Shown: positions 12,601-23,960, counted from the stretch's first letter. The stretch: 64,000 bases of DNA from Plutella xylostella (GCF_932276165.1 NC_063999.1:9054501-9118500), one strand, 5' to 3'. The notes: generated by a model from the sequence alone, not told the origin. Numbers and translations: made by a program.

Positions 12601-15600
12601 TTCCCTTTAATAAATTGGACATTGTTCGTTGGAATATACCGGAGCTTGACGACAGACCGTACACTAAACGGTTGTATCTAAAAAGCCCCTTGTGTGTGTT
12701 TATCACTGTGTACTGTTTTGATGACTCATCTAACACCAGCTGGTTATACGCCTGCGATAAGTCGCACTTACTAAATATCACTGTGGTTACGCCGGTCTTA
12801 ATATTTAATTTCATAATATTTTTCTACTGTAACATTCCTTTTTCTACTATAACTTCCTGTGGTTGCTGAAACATGGCAACATTGCTTTTGGCTTGAGCAT
12901 CCTGTATTTGACACGGGAATATGTGAACCTGCTCGCCATTGGTCCGTTTGAAACGCGGACCTCTCCTCGGCCAATCAGCGGCGCCGAACCCGGCGAATAC
13001 GACGTCACTTGATCGATGGTCGCCGGCGCGTTATGAGTGAAAAATACTCTTCCGCATTAATTTTCTGTTTTACTGGACAATATTGGACAATTAATATCAA
13101 TTGTGATTTGTGAATCTTGTGACGAATACCCTGGATGCATTGTGTTCTTTGGAGAGCGTACTTTGGTGACAGGAGCATACGACTTTGGAATTTGCAGGTA
13201 TGTTCAAGCCTTCTACTTGTTGATCAGCCACGAGGAAGTCAATTTATTAAAAATAACATATACAGTCCACTTGCTTCTATCTTTCGATACCCCTTAAGGG
13301 ATTTACGCATCATATTTTTGGTCCATCTCCCCGGATGCCTAAGGATTACAAAAAGTTATAATCCAATTGGAAATCGACTTTAGTTGGCTTTACCTACTCA
13401 AGGTTGCATTGAACCTTGTTAAAATATAACTACAGTGAATTAAACCTCATTTCATTATATATTTCATTAACATAACATTCGTACTAACACCCCATTATCC
13501 ATTATTTCACAATTTAAAATTACGCATTTTCGAGTCAAATGGCTCATGAGATATTGAATACGCTCTGAATCTGTCAAGTTATTATTTTCATGGATGACGC
13601 GTTTAAATGTTTCGTAAAAATACGGGAAGTTCTGAATTTCTCCATCGAACGAGGGCAATTCGATACGAGGAATTTTTATATTAGATTCCTGAGTACAAGG
13701 AGTCGAGGCAACTGGCGTAGATGCATTTCGATTCTCGAGTGTATTCAAAACCTCCTTAATGAAATAATATAATTCATCAAAGGCTGACAACGACTGGTAG
13801 TTAATCATATAATCAGGATCTATCTCCATGTTTAACATGTTTATCTCATCTACTAAAGTTACGAATTCATTTCGTAATCGATCACACTGAGTTGTTTAGT
13901 GTGACCAGTAGGTCCTCAAATCTAGGTAAAGGATATCTGTCAACCAACAAGGCAGAGTTCAAGGTTATCTTATAGTCAGCGCATATCCTCAGTCCACCAT
14001 CCGCCTTACTCACCGGCACCAGCGGGGTCGCCCAGTCCGACGCCGCCACGGGCTCAATGACGCCCTCGCGCAGCATGCCGTCCAGCTCGGCGTCCACGCG
14101 CCCCCGCAGCGCGTAGGGCAGCGGCCGCGCGCGGCAGAACACCGGCACCGTGCCCTCGCGCACGTGCAGCGCCACCTCACCACCCGTGAACCTGCCCAGT
14201 CCTCCGCTGAACAACTCCTTATGTCTGTCGAGTAAAGCATTTAACTCATCACCCGCTGATAATTGATTACATTGCAGTGACCTACTGTTATTATTACCAA
14301 ACTTAGGCAAAGAAATTTCTAGCTCTGATAACCAGTGTCGACCTAGTAATGACGTAGTTCCCCCGCTTATAACAAATAGTTCTAAGTGTTTACTTATTTC
14401 ATTATATTGAACTTTCGGTTTTATAACACCTAATGGGCGTAATTTACTACCATCATACAATTTCAAGGTCAAGTCACACTTTTCAATAGTCCTATGTTTA
14501 AACAATCTTTCATAAGTTACTTTACTAACACACGAAATTGACGAGCCTGTATCTACCTCCATAAAAACCTGTTTGTTATCAATTTTTATAGGTATGCTTA
14601 CCGGCCTGTAGCCACTTAAGCTCAGCTGATTTAGATTCTCTTCTTCCGAGAAGTCATTTTCTGATTCTTCTTGGTCGGACGTGTCCTCAGCCTTCAGATG
14701 ATGAAACGCCCTTCTGCCATTGTTATTCCCCTTGCTGTAGCCACCGCCACTACTGCGGTTGTAGGTTCGCCCCGCGTTCTCCGCCCAGTCTGAGCAAACG
14801 CGCCTCAAATGGCCCTCCTTGCCACACTTGCTGCACACCGCCTTCTTGAACCGGCAGTCCTTGAACACATGGTTCTTCGCTCCACATGCCTGGCAGTGAG
14901 CTGCCTGGGCCGCGCCCGGCGCCCCCGGCCCCCTCGCGCTCCTGCCTCCGCCACGCGGCCACGGAGCCAGCGCGTGCACGGCGCCCGCCTCCTGGGCCCC
15001 GCCGCCGGCGTGCGCCCCCGCGCCTTCCGCCGACAGCTCCACTGCTGACGCATCACGATCCGCTGCCTCCAATGCACATGCCAACTTGACCGCTTGATCA
15101 AATGTTAGGTTATCTTCGACGAAAAGACGCTGTCTTATCATGTTACTTTTTAAGCCACATACCAGTTGATCACGTAGGTTTTCATTTAAATTCGATTTAA
15201 AGTCACAGTTTCGCGATAACTTTTTTAGTTCCGTAAAATAGTCTTTGATAGATTCACCCACGTTTTGTCTTCTTTGACGGAACCTGTACCGCTCCGCCAT
15301 TACTGACACCTTCGGTTGCAAGTGGTTTTGTAACGTTGAAACAATTGTTTTGTAATCTGTATCTGACGGTTTGGCCGGACTCAGCAGGTCACTCAGCAGC
15401 TCGTACGCCGCATCTCCCATCACCGTGATGAACATGGGCACGCGCGCCGTCTCCGCAATATTGTTGATCTTGAAGAACATCTCCAGGCGCTCCACGTACA
15501 GCTCCCAGTTGCCGCCGCGGATGTCGAACTCGCCTATCTTCCCGATCGACATTTTAATTGCACTTATTTTCCTCGTTAGCCAATGATATATAAAGACAGT

Positions 15601-18372
15601 TCTTAGTTGTTAGACTCTTTATTGTCGAATGAATAAGCGCCGCCTCCTACCCACACATGCTCGTCTTACACAATCATAGACATACCCTATAGTGTACATA
15701 CACTACAGATACACCGCACCGTTTTCTACACGGCAATGTGATAGCAGTTGTGCACAAGACTTCCATTCGAGAGAGCCTGGTGCAGCTACTAACATCCCCA
15801 CAGAAAAATAGATGCTCGATATCCTGGAAATCGAAATCAAAATCTATAATGTCAATGTATTGTGTTGCGTAAGCCCCTTCTCACAGGACGCAACTCTCAA
15901 GCTACACAACCCATGCCCGCACCTTAGTTTGACGCAACTACGACGCATAAAAGACGCGTGGACGACCCGTTTTTTAGGAGATAATGCGTCGCTTGAGAGT
16001 AGCGTCATGTGAGAAAAAAGTAGTGGTAATGATAGACAGCATCCCCGAAGTATCCTAACAACAGTTATTGACAATACACTCGGTCGCTAACCACAGTTAT
16101 TGCCAATACCCTCGGTCGCTAACGCCACAGTCTGTCCCAGGTTCGAAGCTGTCCCGGCTGGAGGAGCCCACGTACGAGTCGGTCGCCGAGTGCGTGTACG
16201 CGACCATGCGCCGCCGCCGCGCGCCGCCGCCGCCGCTGCCGCCCAGACTGCCGTTCAGGTGAGACTGACACTCATGTTGAAGCAAAATATCTACTGTGCT
16301 ACCACAAAAAACTTTAAACATTGTTTAACAAGTGTTTAAAACTAAAATTGACAGTTTTTGTAGGCGTTTGACAGCGCTAAACATGTCTTAAATACTGTCT
16401 GAGTTTTTGTGGTAAGGCCTCTATGCTTTGATTCTTTGTAAAACATACGATGAGCCCTATGACGTTAGATTGACAGATGCTTTGTAAATAAAGTCGATTT
16501 TCCCTTGAAAAATTAAATCTATGGATTTGACTATAGAATATAGAAGAGCTAGACTAGGGTTTGATAACTCATCATCATCATCAGCCTATAGCAGTCTACT
16601 GCTGGACGTAGGCCTCTCCCAAAGCACGCCACTGGATGCGGTCTTTAGCTTTCCGCTTGTATTTTGTCTCAAATGGAGGAGCACTGGTACCCTATGCCAG
16701 TCAAGGCACATGTCATTACATAATACGCTCATCATTTTGAGTAAATATTTGTCTCCCACAGCACATCAAAACTAGGCGAGTCATGGGGCTCGCGCATGAA
16801 CAAGTGTCCGCCCGTCACCCGCGCGGGGTCTCTCGGCTCCCTCCGCCCCCTGCCCCGCCCCTCACCCCACCCCTTGCCCCCCTCGCCCCCCCAACACCAC
16901 ACCCGCACCCTGCCCAAGGCCAAGCCCTTCAGCGTGTTCAGGAAGCGGCTGAAGAGCGACACGGCGATAGTCAAGGACGTCAAAGAGAATAGCAGCAGTG
17001 TTGAAACGAAGAAGAAGAAGTTTGATTTTACGCCGACCAGGGATATTTTTAAGAGCTTCAAGGTAAATAGTAAAAGCTAATGACAGTTCCTAAGGTGACT
17101 GTACCCGATTCTCTAGTTCTAATTGGTTGGTTCGGTTGCCGTTTTTGCTCCCAACAATGTGATTTGTCATACACTCGGGTACCCTCAATTGTACTGCCAC
17201 CGTTTCACTTGGTTTTCTTCCCCATTCGACGCTATGGCCTGCACGTAGTTGCTCTTCAGAAAATTCCGCCCGTAAAAATTGCCGTGCGCGCAGGCTCTAA
17301 CGTCGATACTTAGGTTCGTACAACTCTAAGTTTGGAATAGATTTAACTAATGTTTATGAACGTACAGGTGGGTCGCAAGATGAAGGGGCTGAAGCTGGCG
17401 GGCGCGCTGAAGAAGGGCGAGACCAAGAGCTGCGAGTTCCTGGACGACGCGGAGCGCACCGCCGCCGCCGCCCGGCCCTCCAGGTAAATAGCATCATTAT
17501 TGTGAGATCTCGAATAACTTCACGTCCTGCCTGACCCCTTAGCATGAACGTGAAGTAAAATTAATTAATGAATTCTATTTCACGTTGACGATGAAAATTC
17601 ATGCTAAGGGGTCTGGTGACAGCGATAGGCTGTTTTTAACAGCATGCGGATTTCGTCACGCACGCGGGATGGCACGCCATTTTCCCGCGTCTCGCGTGCA
17701 TATTCCACGCGTTACAATGAATATTTGTATGAACTCGAGCGGGGCAATCCCTCGTGCGTGATCAAATCCGCATGCTGATAAAACAGCCATAACCGGGATT
17801 TGTATGCGTTTTATTACTTCCGAACGTCCCACACACGCGCCATAATAATAAGTGAACCGTGTATCGAATAACCTATGGAGGAGCGTCAAAAAGTATTCGT
17901 GAACGCGGTACTGTTAAAACTGCACCTTAATTTTCATACTACAGCTAGAAAAGTATGTATCATTTGTTTGTCAGCAAATTATTATTAGCATTCGTTTTTT
18001 AATTATTTATTAGCCAGTCAGATAAATGTCACGAAGTAATTTAAGTTTACTACATCGGGCCCAAGGGCGTCTCACTACGCTAACTTACATTTCTCCAATT
18101 CATTATAAATTCCACCCGCCAGATCCGTGGAATGCCTGGAAACCAGCGACGACCTCGACGTCGAGCTCGCAGTCGAGTGCAGCGACGAGTCGGCGGCCGA
18201 GCTGTCGCTCCCGCAGCACATCCTCGACCTCATCCTGCAGGGCCGGCGACAACTCGCCACAATACGACACGTCGCTGAAGACGACTACATGCCGATGTCG
18301 CCGATTGTGGCGCCCTCTACGCCGATTGAACAGCACTATATCGTGATGTCGCCTCGGACCAATATCGCTTGA
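3641..18372 (+). CDS. DOK/IRS-family adaptor protein (PH + PTB domains, tyrosine-rich tail)
   Basis: Eleven exons keep phase throughout: 3641-3703, 3781-4063, 6125-6338, 7687-7859, 8290-8366, 9002-9093, 9790-9908, 16141-16258, 16762-17062, 17368-17483, 18123-18372; 601 residues. Residues 1-115 form a PH domain (start GYLEVKYPF, core TWKKQWCILR, end AQLWMDKIKALL). Residues about 118-218 form an IRS-type PTB domain (YPVTVVSTDWSVRCGLAG). The tail is basic and proline-rich with tyrosine motifs: Y316 in VYEEIP (Src-SH2 type), Y352, and three YxxM sites typical of PI3K p85 binding: Y360 (YATM), Y574 (YMPM) and Y591 (YIVM). It is expected to dock at phosphorylated receptors at the plasma membrane and recruit SH2 proteins. 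The PTB segment that carries the paired arginines in IRS/DOK proteins reads ISDVTV here. Intron 7 houses a full gypsy element. DOK is preferred over IRS because of the RCGL.G match and overall size. Confidence 0.85.
4064..7686 (+). other. DOK-like gene introns 2 and 3, otherwise featureless
   Basis: Two AT-rich introns (4064-6124 and 6339-7686) flank the first PTB exon. I saw no repeat with definable ends and no second gene. Confidence 0.5.
8734..8883. mobile_element. 150-bp palindromic MITE, PIF/Harbinger-like, 3-bp TAA target duplication
   Basis: The ends GGGTGCTTACAT and ATGTAAGCACCC are inverted, flanked by TAA at 8731-8733 and 8884-8886. An internal arm of about 34 bp (CTGTACCGGTAACCTGATTA and onward) is repeated perfectly in inverse. 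The 3-bp TAA duplication suggests PIF/Harbinger; this is inference. It lies in DOK intron 5. Confidence 0.8.
9309..9443 (+). repeat. Interspersed repeat, copy 1 (partner at 56148-56278)
   Basis: The stretch from GATACTACACAAACATA to GGTTCGAAAATCTTGTAATC matches 56148-56278 in the same orientation with scattered differences. The family is unknown and the ends are not resolved. Confidence 0.6.
10039..10162 (-). repeat. Gypsy 3' LTR (124 bp)
   Basis: TGATATATATAGACAGG opens and TACACTACA closes the repeat on the plus strand. It matches 15584-15707 except at two bases. It contains AATAAA on the minus strand (TTTATT on plus) for transcript ending. Confidence 0.9.
10349..12783 (-). CDS. pol: Gypsy pol, 3' part: reverse transcriptase (rest), RNase H, integrase
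   Basis: On the minus strand this frame opens inside RT: SKCDLSQAYNQL, then the catalytic box FIDDVIIGG and YLGYIICKDG. RNase H follows (LILSCDASAQGVGGVL, LRTDHKPLV). Integrase has the H..H / C..C zinc region (HEPHMG, CRACAAC) and a D,D-E core (LDFMG, SDNGPPF, NGAAENAVR). A proline-rich tail ends the polyprotein at 10349. The frame is open to the stop. The 5' boundary is the insertion point at 12783; the apparent ATG at 12814 lies in inserted sequence and is not a real start. The frame agrees with that of 13885-15552. Confidence 0.88.
12784..13884. mobile_element. 1101-bp BEL/Pao-related insertion splitting the gypsy RT
   Basis: The direct repeat CACTG (12779-12783 and 13885-13889) flanks a block starting TG and ending CA, as for LTR-element integration. 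The right part (13467-13884, minus) encodes a BEL/Pao-type gag fragment. The left part (about 12850-13440) looks like an LTR/leader in the opposite direction, including GGTGACAGGAGCATACGA near 13170. The two halves oppose each other, so this is a rearranged or chimeric copy. The exact structure is unresolved. Confidence 0.55.
13467..13884 (-). pseudogene. BEL/Pao gag fragment (DUF1759-type)
   Basis: The minus-strand frame carries the family hallmark PRIELPSFDGEIQNFPYFYE followed by ERIQYLMSHLT, typical of BEL/Pao gag (DUF1759). It is cut at both ends: the frame is already open at the insertion boundary, and it stops shortly after the motif. It has no role beyond being a relic of the insertion. 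Confidence 0.75.
13885..15552 (-). CDS. gag-pol: Gypsy gag, protease and start of reverse transcriptase
   Basis: The frame starts at ATG 15552 (MSIGKIGEFDIRGGNWELYV), about 30 bp inside the 5' LTR. It holds a gag capsid-like region (residues 1-170) and an Ala/Gly-rich linker. Two CCHC knuckles follow (CQACGAKNHVFKDC and CSKCGKEGHLRRVC), then an aspartic protease (VFMEVDTGSSISCV) and the RT fingers (ADGGLRICADYK, LPRFEDLL). It ends where the insertion begins. The Ala/Gly-rich linker is much more GC-rich than its surroundings. Confidence 0.88.
15584..15707 (-). repeat. Gypsy 5' LTR (124 bp)
   Basis: It is 98% identical to 10039-10162 by eye (two differences). On the minus strand the primer-binding region begins immediately after it with TTGGCTAACGAGG. 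Confidence 0.9.
16067..16130 (+). repeat. Tandem duplication (about 30 bp) before DOK exon 8
   Basis: ACAGTTATTGACAATAC followed by CTCGGTCGCTAAC occurs twice in tandem with slight differences, just upstream of the 16140 splice acceptor. Confidence 0.65.
16300..16414. repeat. 115-bp MITE (TACCACAAAAA ends), copy 1
   Basis: Inverted ends TACCACAAAAAACTT and AGTTTTTGTGGTA enclose a body shared with 30044-30158 (GGCGTTTGACAGCG). It sits in DOK intron 8. Confidence 0.75.
16567..16690 (+). repeat. RTE LINE 3'-end fragment
   Basis: CATCATCATCATCAGCCTAT and the GACGTAGGCCTCTCCCAA segment are the reverse complement of a widespread lepidopteran LINE tail. In the sense orientation that tail encodes a SLGEAYVQ-type end, compare 62050-62322. 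Confidence 0.65.
17630..17786. repeat. Palindromic MITE (CTGTTTTTAACAGCATGCGG ends), copy 1
   Basis: Inverted ends pair CTGTTTTTAACAGCATGCGG with CCGCATGCTGATAAAACAG. The interior has the GCGGGATGGCACGCC / TTTTCCCGCG pattern. Relatives lie at 34779-34905 and 57540-57696. Confidence 0.7.
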
Positions 18373-21300
18373 AGGGTTAGTGAGTGGGTTAGTTTGTTGT
18401 GTGCTTTGGACGTTGTTGTGACGTCATACGTTCGGTGTTGGAATAGTAATTGTGTTTGACACGGTCCCGTTTTGGGAGCCTGTGTGTGAAAAGATCTGTT
18501 TGCAAGTCCCGTGAAAGCGGGTGTTGTGTGTTTACAAAAGTGTTTGCCCGGATAGATAGCGAAAATATGGATTTAGCTTGTATTTTGTAAGATTTTTACG
18601 GTAGTCAATACGGCTATACTGTGAATTTCTTATTCGTGCATGAAGTGTACTAAAGTCTGTAAATATGTGTTCCGTTTATCTCAAATGAAGAGACTGCTCA
18701 GTTTTGAGTATATATTTTTAAAGAGCTTGTTTGTGTGTTTTACATACGCATTGTACGAAGGACTGCAAAAAAGTCTTGTGAGATCTAGGTTAACACTTCT
18801 GTCAATATTCGACAGTACGCCAATTAATTGATGAATTTCTACACAGTGGAAATATTATTATGTTAAAAAATTGAGATTAGAATGATGAGAAGACATTGCA
18901 TTACATCATTACAAGATAAAACTGGCAAAATGTTAACATAAGAATTTCGATAGTCGATTGATAACCTCATTTTGCACACACACTAAAAGTTTTTAAGTAA
19001 GTATTCGAGTTAAAAGCTTCAGCAGAAATAAATATAAAAAAAGCTAAAACGCCGTTGCTTGACTCGGAGTCACAAAAGAGACTTCTTAATTTATGTATGC
19101 GGAAGTTTGTCCATATGTCACGATTTAGTGAGGCTGTAAAGGGCTTGAGTCGATGTTACATCGAGAAAATTGTTTGAAGCGACCCGCAAGCAAATGCTAA
19201 TTTATAAATATAGCTAAAGCTTAGTATGTTATAGTGCTGGGAGATGAAAATTCGAAAATGTAGCGAGTAAACACTCGCTGGTCCAACAAAAAAAATAAGA
19301 CTGAAAAATACTAATTTTTCGACGCGTTTATTAGGTTTGTAAAGGTCAGTAAAATATTTTAAATTTAAACCGAATTTGTGAAGTCTGTTTTTAATTTATA
19401 TGGAAAGTGTTTAAATAATAATAATGGATAGCTTTATTCGATGTATACGGCTTGTTTTGCTAACGTTTTGTGATATTATTGAAGTAATACTTTGTTGGAT
19501 AAGTTAAAAATCTTTTTGTGTCGATTCAACAGCATCGCAGCTCTCATTTTGTTATCAGTTGCCTTTTATTATGAAGTCCTATTAATAATAATTGGTATGC
19601 AACCAAAACCATACAACACAAAAAAATATTGTGTAATCGGTAAAATTTATCGATTTCTATGAAATATTGCATTTGTTTATCTAATCACATGCCTGAGAGG
19701 TTGCAGTCAGTTATTACTATGAACTTGATAACTAAAAGTAACGTAAACAAAAGGGTAAAAAACCATAGCAGCTCGGTTCAGTTAAAAATCTCACATCCGC
19801 CTAGTAAATAAATCGTATCGTACTATTTTAAATTATCTGGAGATTTCTATCTGTTCTCGTAGCTACTACACTATGGCCAGAGCTGTTGTGGAATCGCAAC
19901 AAAAAGTATAGCTAAATGGCTGATATGAGAAGATCTGTGCTTAGAGAGAAGGTGTCTGTATAGTACACTTCGGTTCACGAAAGATGACCAATTAGGTGTA
20001 CGTGGCGAACACAGCCGATGTGCCAGTCTACGCCACGAGACATACAGATATTTAATTATTGTTTATCTGATTTTAGATAAAAGAAAAGCCCAGGTAAAAA
20101 CTAATCTTTAAAAAATATTGGTCAACTTACGTGAGTCGGAGTTACTTTCGAAGTTACACAATAGAAACTAGTTGACCGCCCATATTTTGTGGTAAGCATA
20201 ATAAATGAAAGGATGGAATTCAATTCTAACGAACCCTTCGAGTCTATTCACGGACTAAATTACCAGTTAATTGCAACCTGAGGGAATTAAATATGAAAGA
20301 AGATGGAATTCCATTCCTATATATGTATACCATCGCACTTTCTAGGGACACTAGATAGATTTGTAGAAGAAAAATAGAAAAGACAAAAATGCTTATAAGC
20401 TTAGATAAAATGTATCTGAATTCATGAATATAGTCGATTGATTGTAAAGGCGGTTGCCATAAATGAAAATAAATATAAATTTTGGTCTTTGATAATCCAC
20501 GAACGACGTCTTATCTTAAATCTTATTTATATTCATTTATGGCCACATATTTCATAATATGCTTTCGTGATGCACATGTTTTTATTTAAACTATTTTCGG
20601 CCTAGGATTAATCGACAAAAATGCTAGTTCCTTTTCAAAGTAGCCAAATATTATTATTATAAGTGTAAGTTTAAAAATAGGTTAGATAAAATAACTTTAG
20701 ATCTGTCTGCTTTACAGAGGGTGTGTTTCCGTCGATTGAGCTTACAATTTTAGTGTGTATGTAGTTAGTAAGTTATGTTACAACTGAGAAAACAACTATT
20801 ATTGAAGGTTTAGTTTGTCTTTTGTGCTAGGGCTCGGGTCTCTAAATTTTTGCTGTCTCGACATTATCTCAATACCTACGCGAAATAATATATCCTATTT
20901 TACATCGTGTGTCAGGTAATATCGAAAGATCAAGAAACGGAGGGAACACAAATTAAATGAAAATTATTTTCCTGAGTGTAATTTTTCATAGATAATGTAT
21001 TTAAAAGTAAAGCTTATCGATATCCACAAAAACTGATGAAAAAGTAACAGGAATATCTTTGCCTTATCTTTTCATGGCCATTTTGGGCTTGGTAGCTTTC
21101 TTATGAAGCAGTAGGTACGTTTTAATTAAAACACACTGAAAACATGATTCTTTATGATAACAATTAGTATTTTTTACCGTTTTTCGGTATTTACTTTTAT
21201 ACTTACAGATTATAATGTAAGGAAAACAAGGTTACATATTAAAAATTATGTTTTCAGATGTCCACATAAAAAAATATTAAGATGGATTTGTTCAAAAACC

Positions 21301-22600
21301 TCAAGCTTATATCACACTATCTCGTTACCAATATGTTTTCTTTCTAGAGTTAATTAGTTTAAAACCTTTAATTGTAAACAATTATGCATATGTAAGTTAT
21401 AATATTTATTGTTTTAGTTATTTTTTGTGTTTTAGGTCATTCAGTCTAGCCGTTTATTTGATTTGTTTTAAACCTGGTTGTGAATTAATTGAAATGATAT
21501 ATTAATTAAACTTAAATCAGGTTTATTTGTACCATAATATTAGTTTTTGTTTTCGGTGTCAGAAGGTGGAGTACTAATTTTAAAATTTCCATTTTGTTTT
21601 TTGTTGCTTACAATAATTGAACCTGGTACTGGACCAATTTGTTAACTTTTGTTTTTATTTTTATTTTATAATTAAACATAGTAAAGTTTGTACGTGCACA
21701 TTGTGGTTTTTATTTGGTTACATTGATCGACATGACAAAGAAGAAAATAATAGGTTTCTTTTAATATTTTATGGACAATAAGAGGCACATGATCGAGAAT
21801 AGTGGGTAGATCAAAGGTGAGCGTCCACATAGGTGGACGGTCTTGTGTCCCGATAGCGGTATCGTACGTATCGCACCAAACGGATTGTCATAAAATGTGT
21901 GGAGAAACGGCGTCGGCAATGGCGATCAAGTGGACGCACTTGTGTCTATACAAAGAATACTGAATGCGATGGTGGACGCTTAACTCAAGGAGGCGTTTGC
22001 CCAGAAGAATAAAATAATAAATAAGTCATTTGTATGGCAACCAAAACTTTATTATAACGCCTTGTAAAAATATCTAAGTAAGTATAGGTATCACATCACA
22101 TAATTAATTTATTGCAACAGAACTATGACTTGAATATATGTACAAATCCACACTAAAGAGAGATGTGATTTTCTCGAGTAAAAATTATGATTTAATTATT
22201 AAGTATGAATATAGATTACTTACATTGTATACCTACCTACACCCCCATTGATTCTACGTTTTTTTAAATATGTACTTATATACGTTTATAATCTATATTT
22301 TCAATGGCAAGTTTACTATAATCACACATTAACAAAGCTAATTAAATATTCTATTTAAACATATAAAATCTGTTTAAAACTATGTTAAATACGCTATAAT
22401 ACAATGTGCGTAATGTGAATGTGACAATTGAGATCAAAGACTAAAAAAAAATACTTTGTTAAAATAAAAGTAAAATTAAACTAAATTCGGTCTCTTAACT
22501 ACGAGCAAATTATGCTACTAGAGAGAGCATAGTGTTCTATATAAATGCATATTATCTAACATAGTTTGTTCGTAAGGTACTCTTTTTAGAGTATTCCGAA
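18373..22600 (+). other. DOK 3' UTR and gene-free AT-rich sequence
   Basis: No coding signal follows the DOK stop. Several AATAAA motifs (about 19028, 19806, 20201, 20467) could end the transcript, but I cannot choose. A 165-bp element with inverted ends GAGCGTCCAC/GTGGACGCT lies at 21818-21982. Confidence 0.45.
21818..21982. repeat. 165-bp MITE-like repeat with GAGCGTCCAC/GTGGACGCT ends
   Basis: Short inverted ends enclose a GC-richer body in AT-rich surroundings. No target duplication is clear. Confidence 0.45.
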
Positions 22601-22639
22601 GTTTATTGCAACATATTATGTAGTCTGAGCCTATCTGAA

Positions 22640-22834
22640 ACCTAGTTAAACATTGTGAGATATGGCGTTTCGACTTTCTCCGTGTTCGGCATCATAAGGG
22701 TCACAGTGACAGTTAAATAAAGTCCATTTTTCTCTCCACCTTTGATTTGCAAGGTGCGGGTGCCTATATAAATAGAGTGAGTCGCCCGCGCGCCTCAGTT
22801 GGTTTTTGATTTTTGAAGTGAACACTTCGGCAAA
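22640..22834 (+). promoter_or_regulatory. TATA-initiator core promoter inside a repeat
   Basis: TATATAAATAG (22765-22775) lies about 30 bp before the initiator TCAGTT (22795-22800), the canonical insect spacing. The upstream 130 bp is repeated in inverse at 27376-27500. A short frame starts at 22835 in good context (CAAAATGG). It resembles an LTR or cellular TATA promoter spread by a transposon; function is inferred only. Confidence 0.5.
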
Positions 22835-22933
22835 ATGGCTCAATGTAGCCACGGTTCTCGTCGGCTTCGCTCCGACGGGGAAAAATATAATATTGAATTT
22901 GCGGAGTCCTCGCTGCCGGCAGCTGTAGCGTGA
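22835..22933 (+). CDS. Possible 32-residue peptide downstream of the TATA promoter
   Basis: ATG with favourable context lies 38 bp after the initiator. The frame (begins MAQCSHGSRRLRSDG, ends PAAVA) closes at 22931. It has no recognisable homology and could be the first part of a spliced product or chance. It is listed because promoter and start are positioned as in a real gene. Confidence 0.2.
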   Translation: MAQCSHGSRRLRSDGEKYNIEFAESSLPAAVA

Positions 22934-23513
22934 TGCGGACCAGGCGGCGCGGGGCCTGCCGGCTGCTGCGCACGCAGCCATTGCTGAGGATTTCGCAACG
23001 AAGGTTTGAGTTGATAAGCCGTGAGTAAAATGCTATTATTTACTGCTTTTAAAAGCTCAGCCACTGGTCATAATGCTCCGGCGCTTGGGGTTTTTATCCC
23101 ACGCAGTAGGGTCCGATTCAATAGTCGTGGTGATGATTGATCACATATTCCGGTCCTACTAGTGGCGCTTGAGCTAGATACTTACATTAATGACCGCTTT
23201 AAGTAAAGCATATGTTAATTTTATACAGGAAAAAATTATAAAAATATATTTTTCTACCCTCAATTTCTAATATTTTTAGAAAACAGTTGATAAAAACTTT
23301 GCTATTACAATAATGCACTTGATTATAGCTTATGTAAGGCTTTACAAACAGGAGCTTTCCAGGACCGTCATAGGATTTTTTACAGGAAGCACGTGGCTCC
23401 GAGTTTCAGTATGTTGGGACATTGTGGCATGTGCGGCGAGTAATGTGATCCGCCGGTACCTACCCGCTGAGGGTAGGCAGGCCGATTCGGTGAAATTGAA
23501 GTTTCGTGTAACC

Positions 23514-23960
23514 TGCACCCGGCCCTGTGCTCCTGCGCTGGCCGCCGTCTTGTGGCACCTGCATCGCAGCGTACACCCGGCCCTGCGCTCCTGCCCTGGC
23601 CACCGGTTCGTGCCACCTGCATCGCAGCATACACCCGGCCCTGTGCTCCTGCGCTGGCCGCCGTCTCGTGCCACCTGCATCGCAGCGTACACCCGGTCCT
23701 GGCCCTGGCCACCGGTTTGTGGTACCTGCATCGCTGCATAGACCCAGCCATGCACTCCTGCCCTGGCGGCTGTACACCCGGTCCTGGCCCTGGCCACCGT
23801 TTTGTGCCACCTGCATCGCAGTGTACACCCGGTCCTGGCCCTGGCCACCGGTTTGTGCTACCTGCATCGCTGCATAGACCCAGCCATGCACTCCTGCCCT
23901 GGCGGCTGTGTTGTCCCACCTGCATCGCTGCGCACACCTGGCACTCCTGTTCTGGTTGCC
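23514..23960 (+). repeat. GC-rich minisatellite, units of about 58 and 51 bp
   Basis: At least six imperfect units share TACACCCGG, CCCTGGCCACCG and CACCTGCATCGCAGCG. Early units are about 58 bp. Later ones lack part of the unit (about 51 bp) and alternate with a TGCATAGACCCAGCCATG variant. Long open frames on both strands here are consequences of the repeat. Confidence 0.85.

Larger units (their letters stand above)
10039..15707 (-). mobile_element. Gypsy-type LTR retrotransposon, full length, in DOK intron 7
   Basis: Two 124-bp LTRs (10039-10162, 15584-15707; TG...CA ends; two differences) bracket a gag-pol region transcribed on the minus strand. The perfect 5-bp target duplication GATAC lies outside each LTR (10034-10038 and 15708-15712). 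Domain order is gag, zinc knuckles, protease, RT, RNase H, integrase, as in the gypsy (Metaviridae) lineage; overall similarity suggests the mag/K02A2.6-like group. The coding region is interrupted in RT by a 1101-bp insertion (12784-13884), so this copy cannot be autonomous. Near-identical LTRs imply a recent arrival. Confidence 0.9.

Noticed and set aside
12020..12869. Plus-strand frames within the gypsy element
   Set aside because: Antisense shadows of pol.
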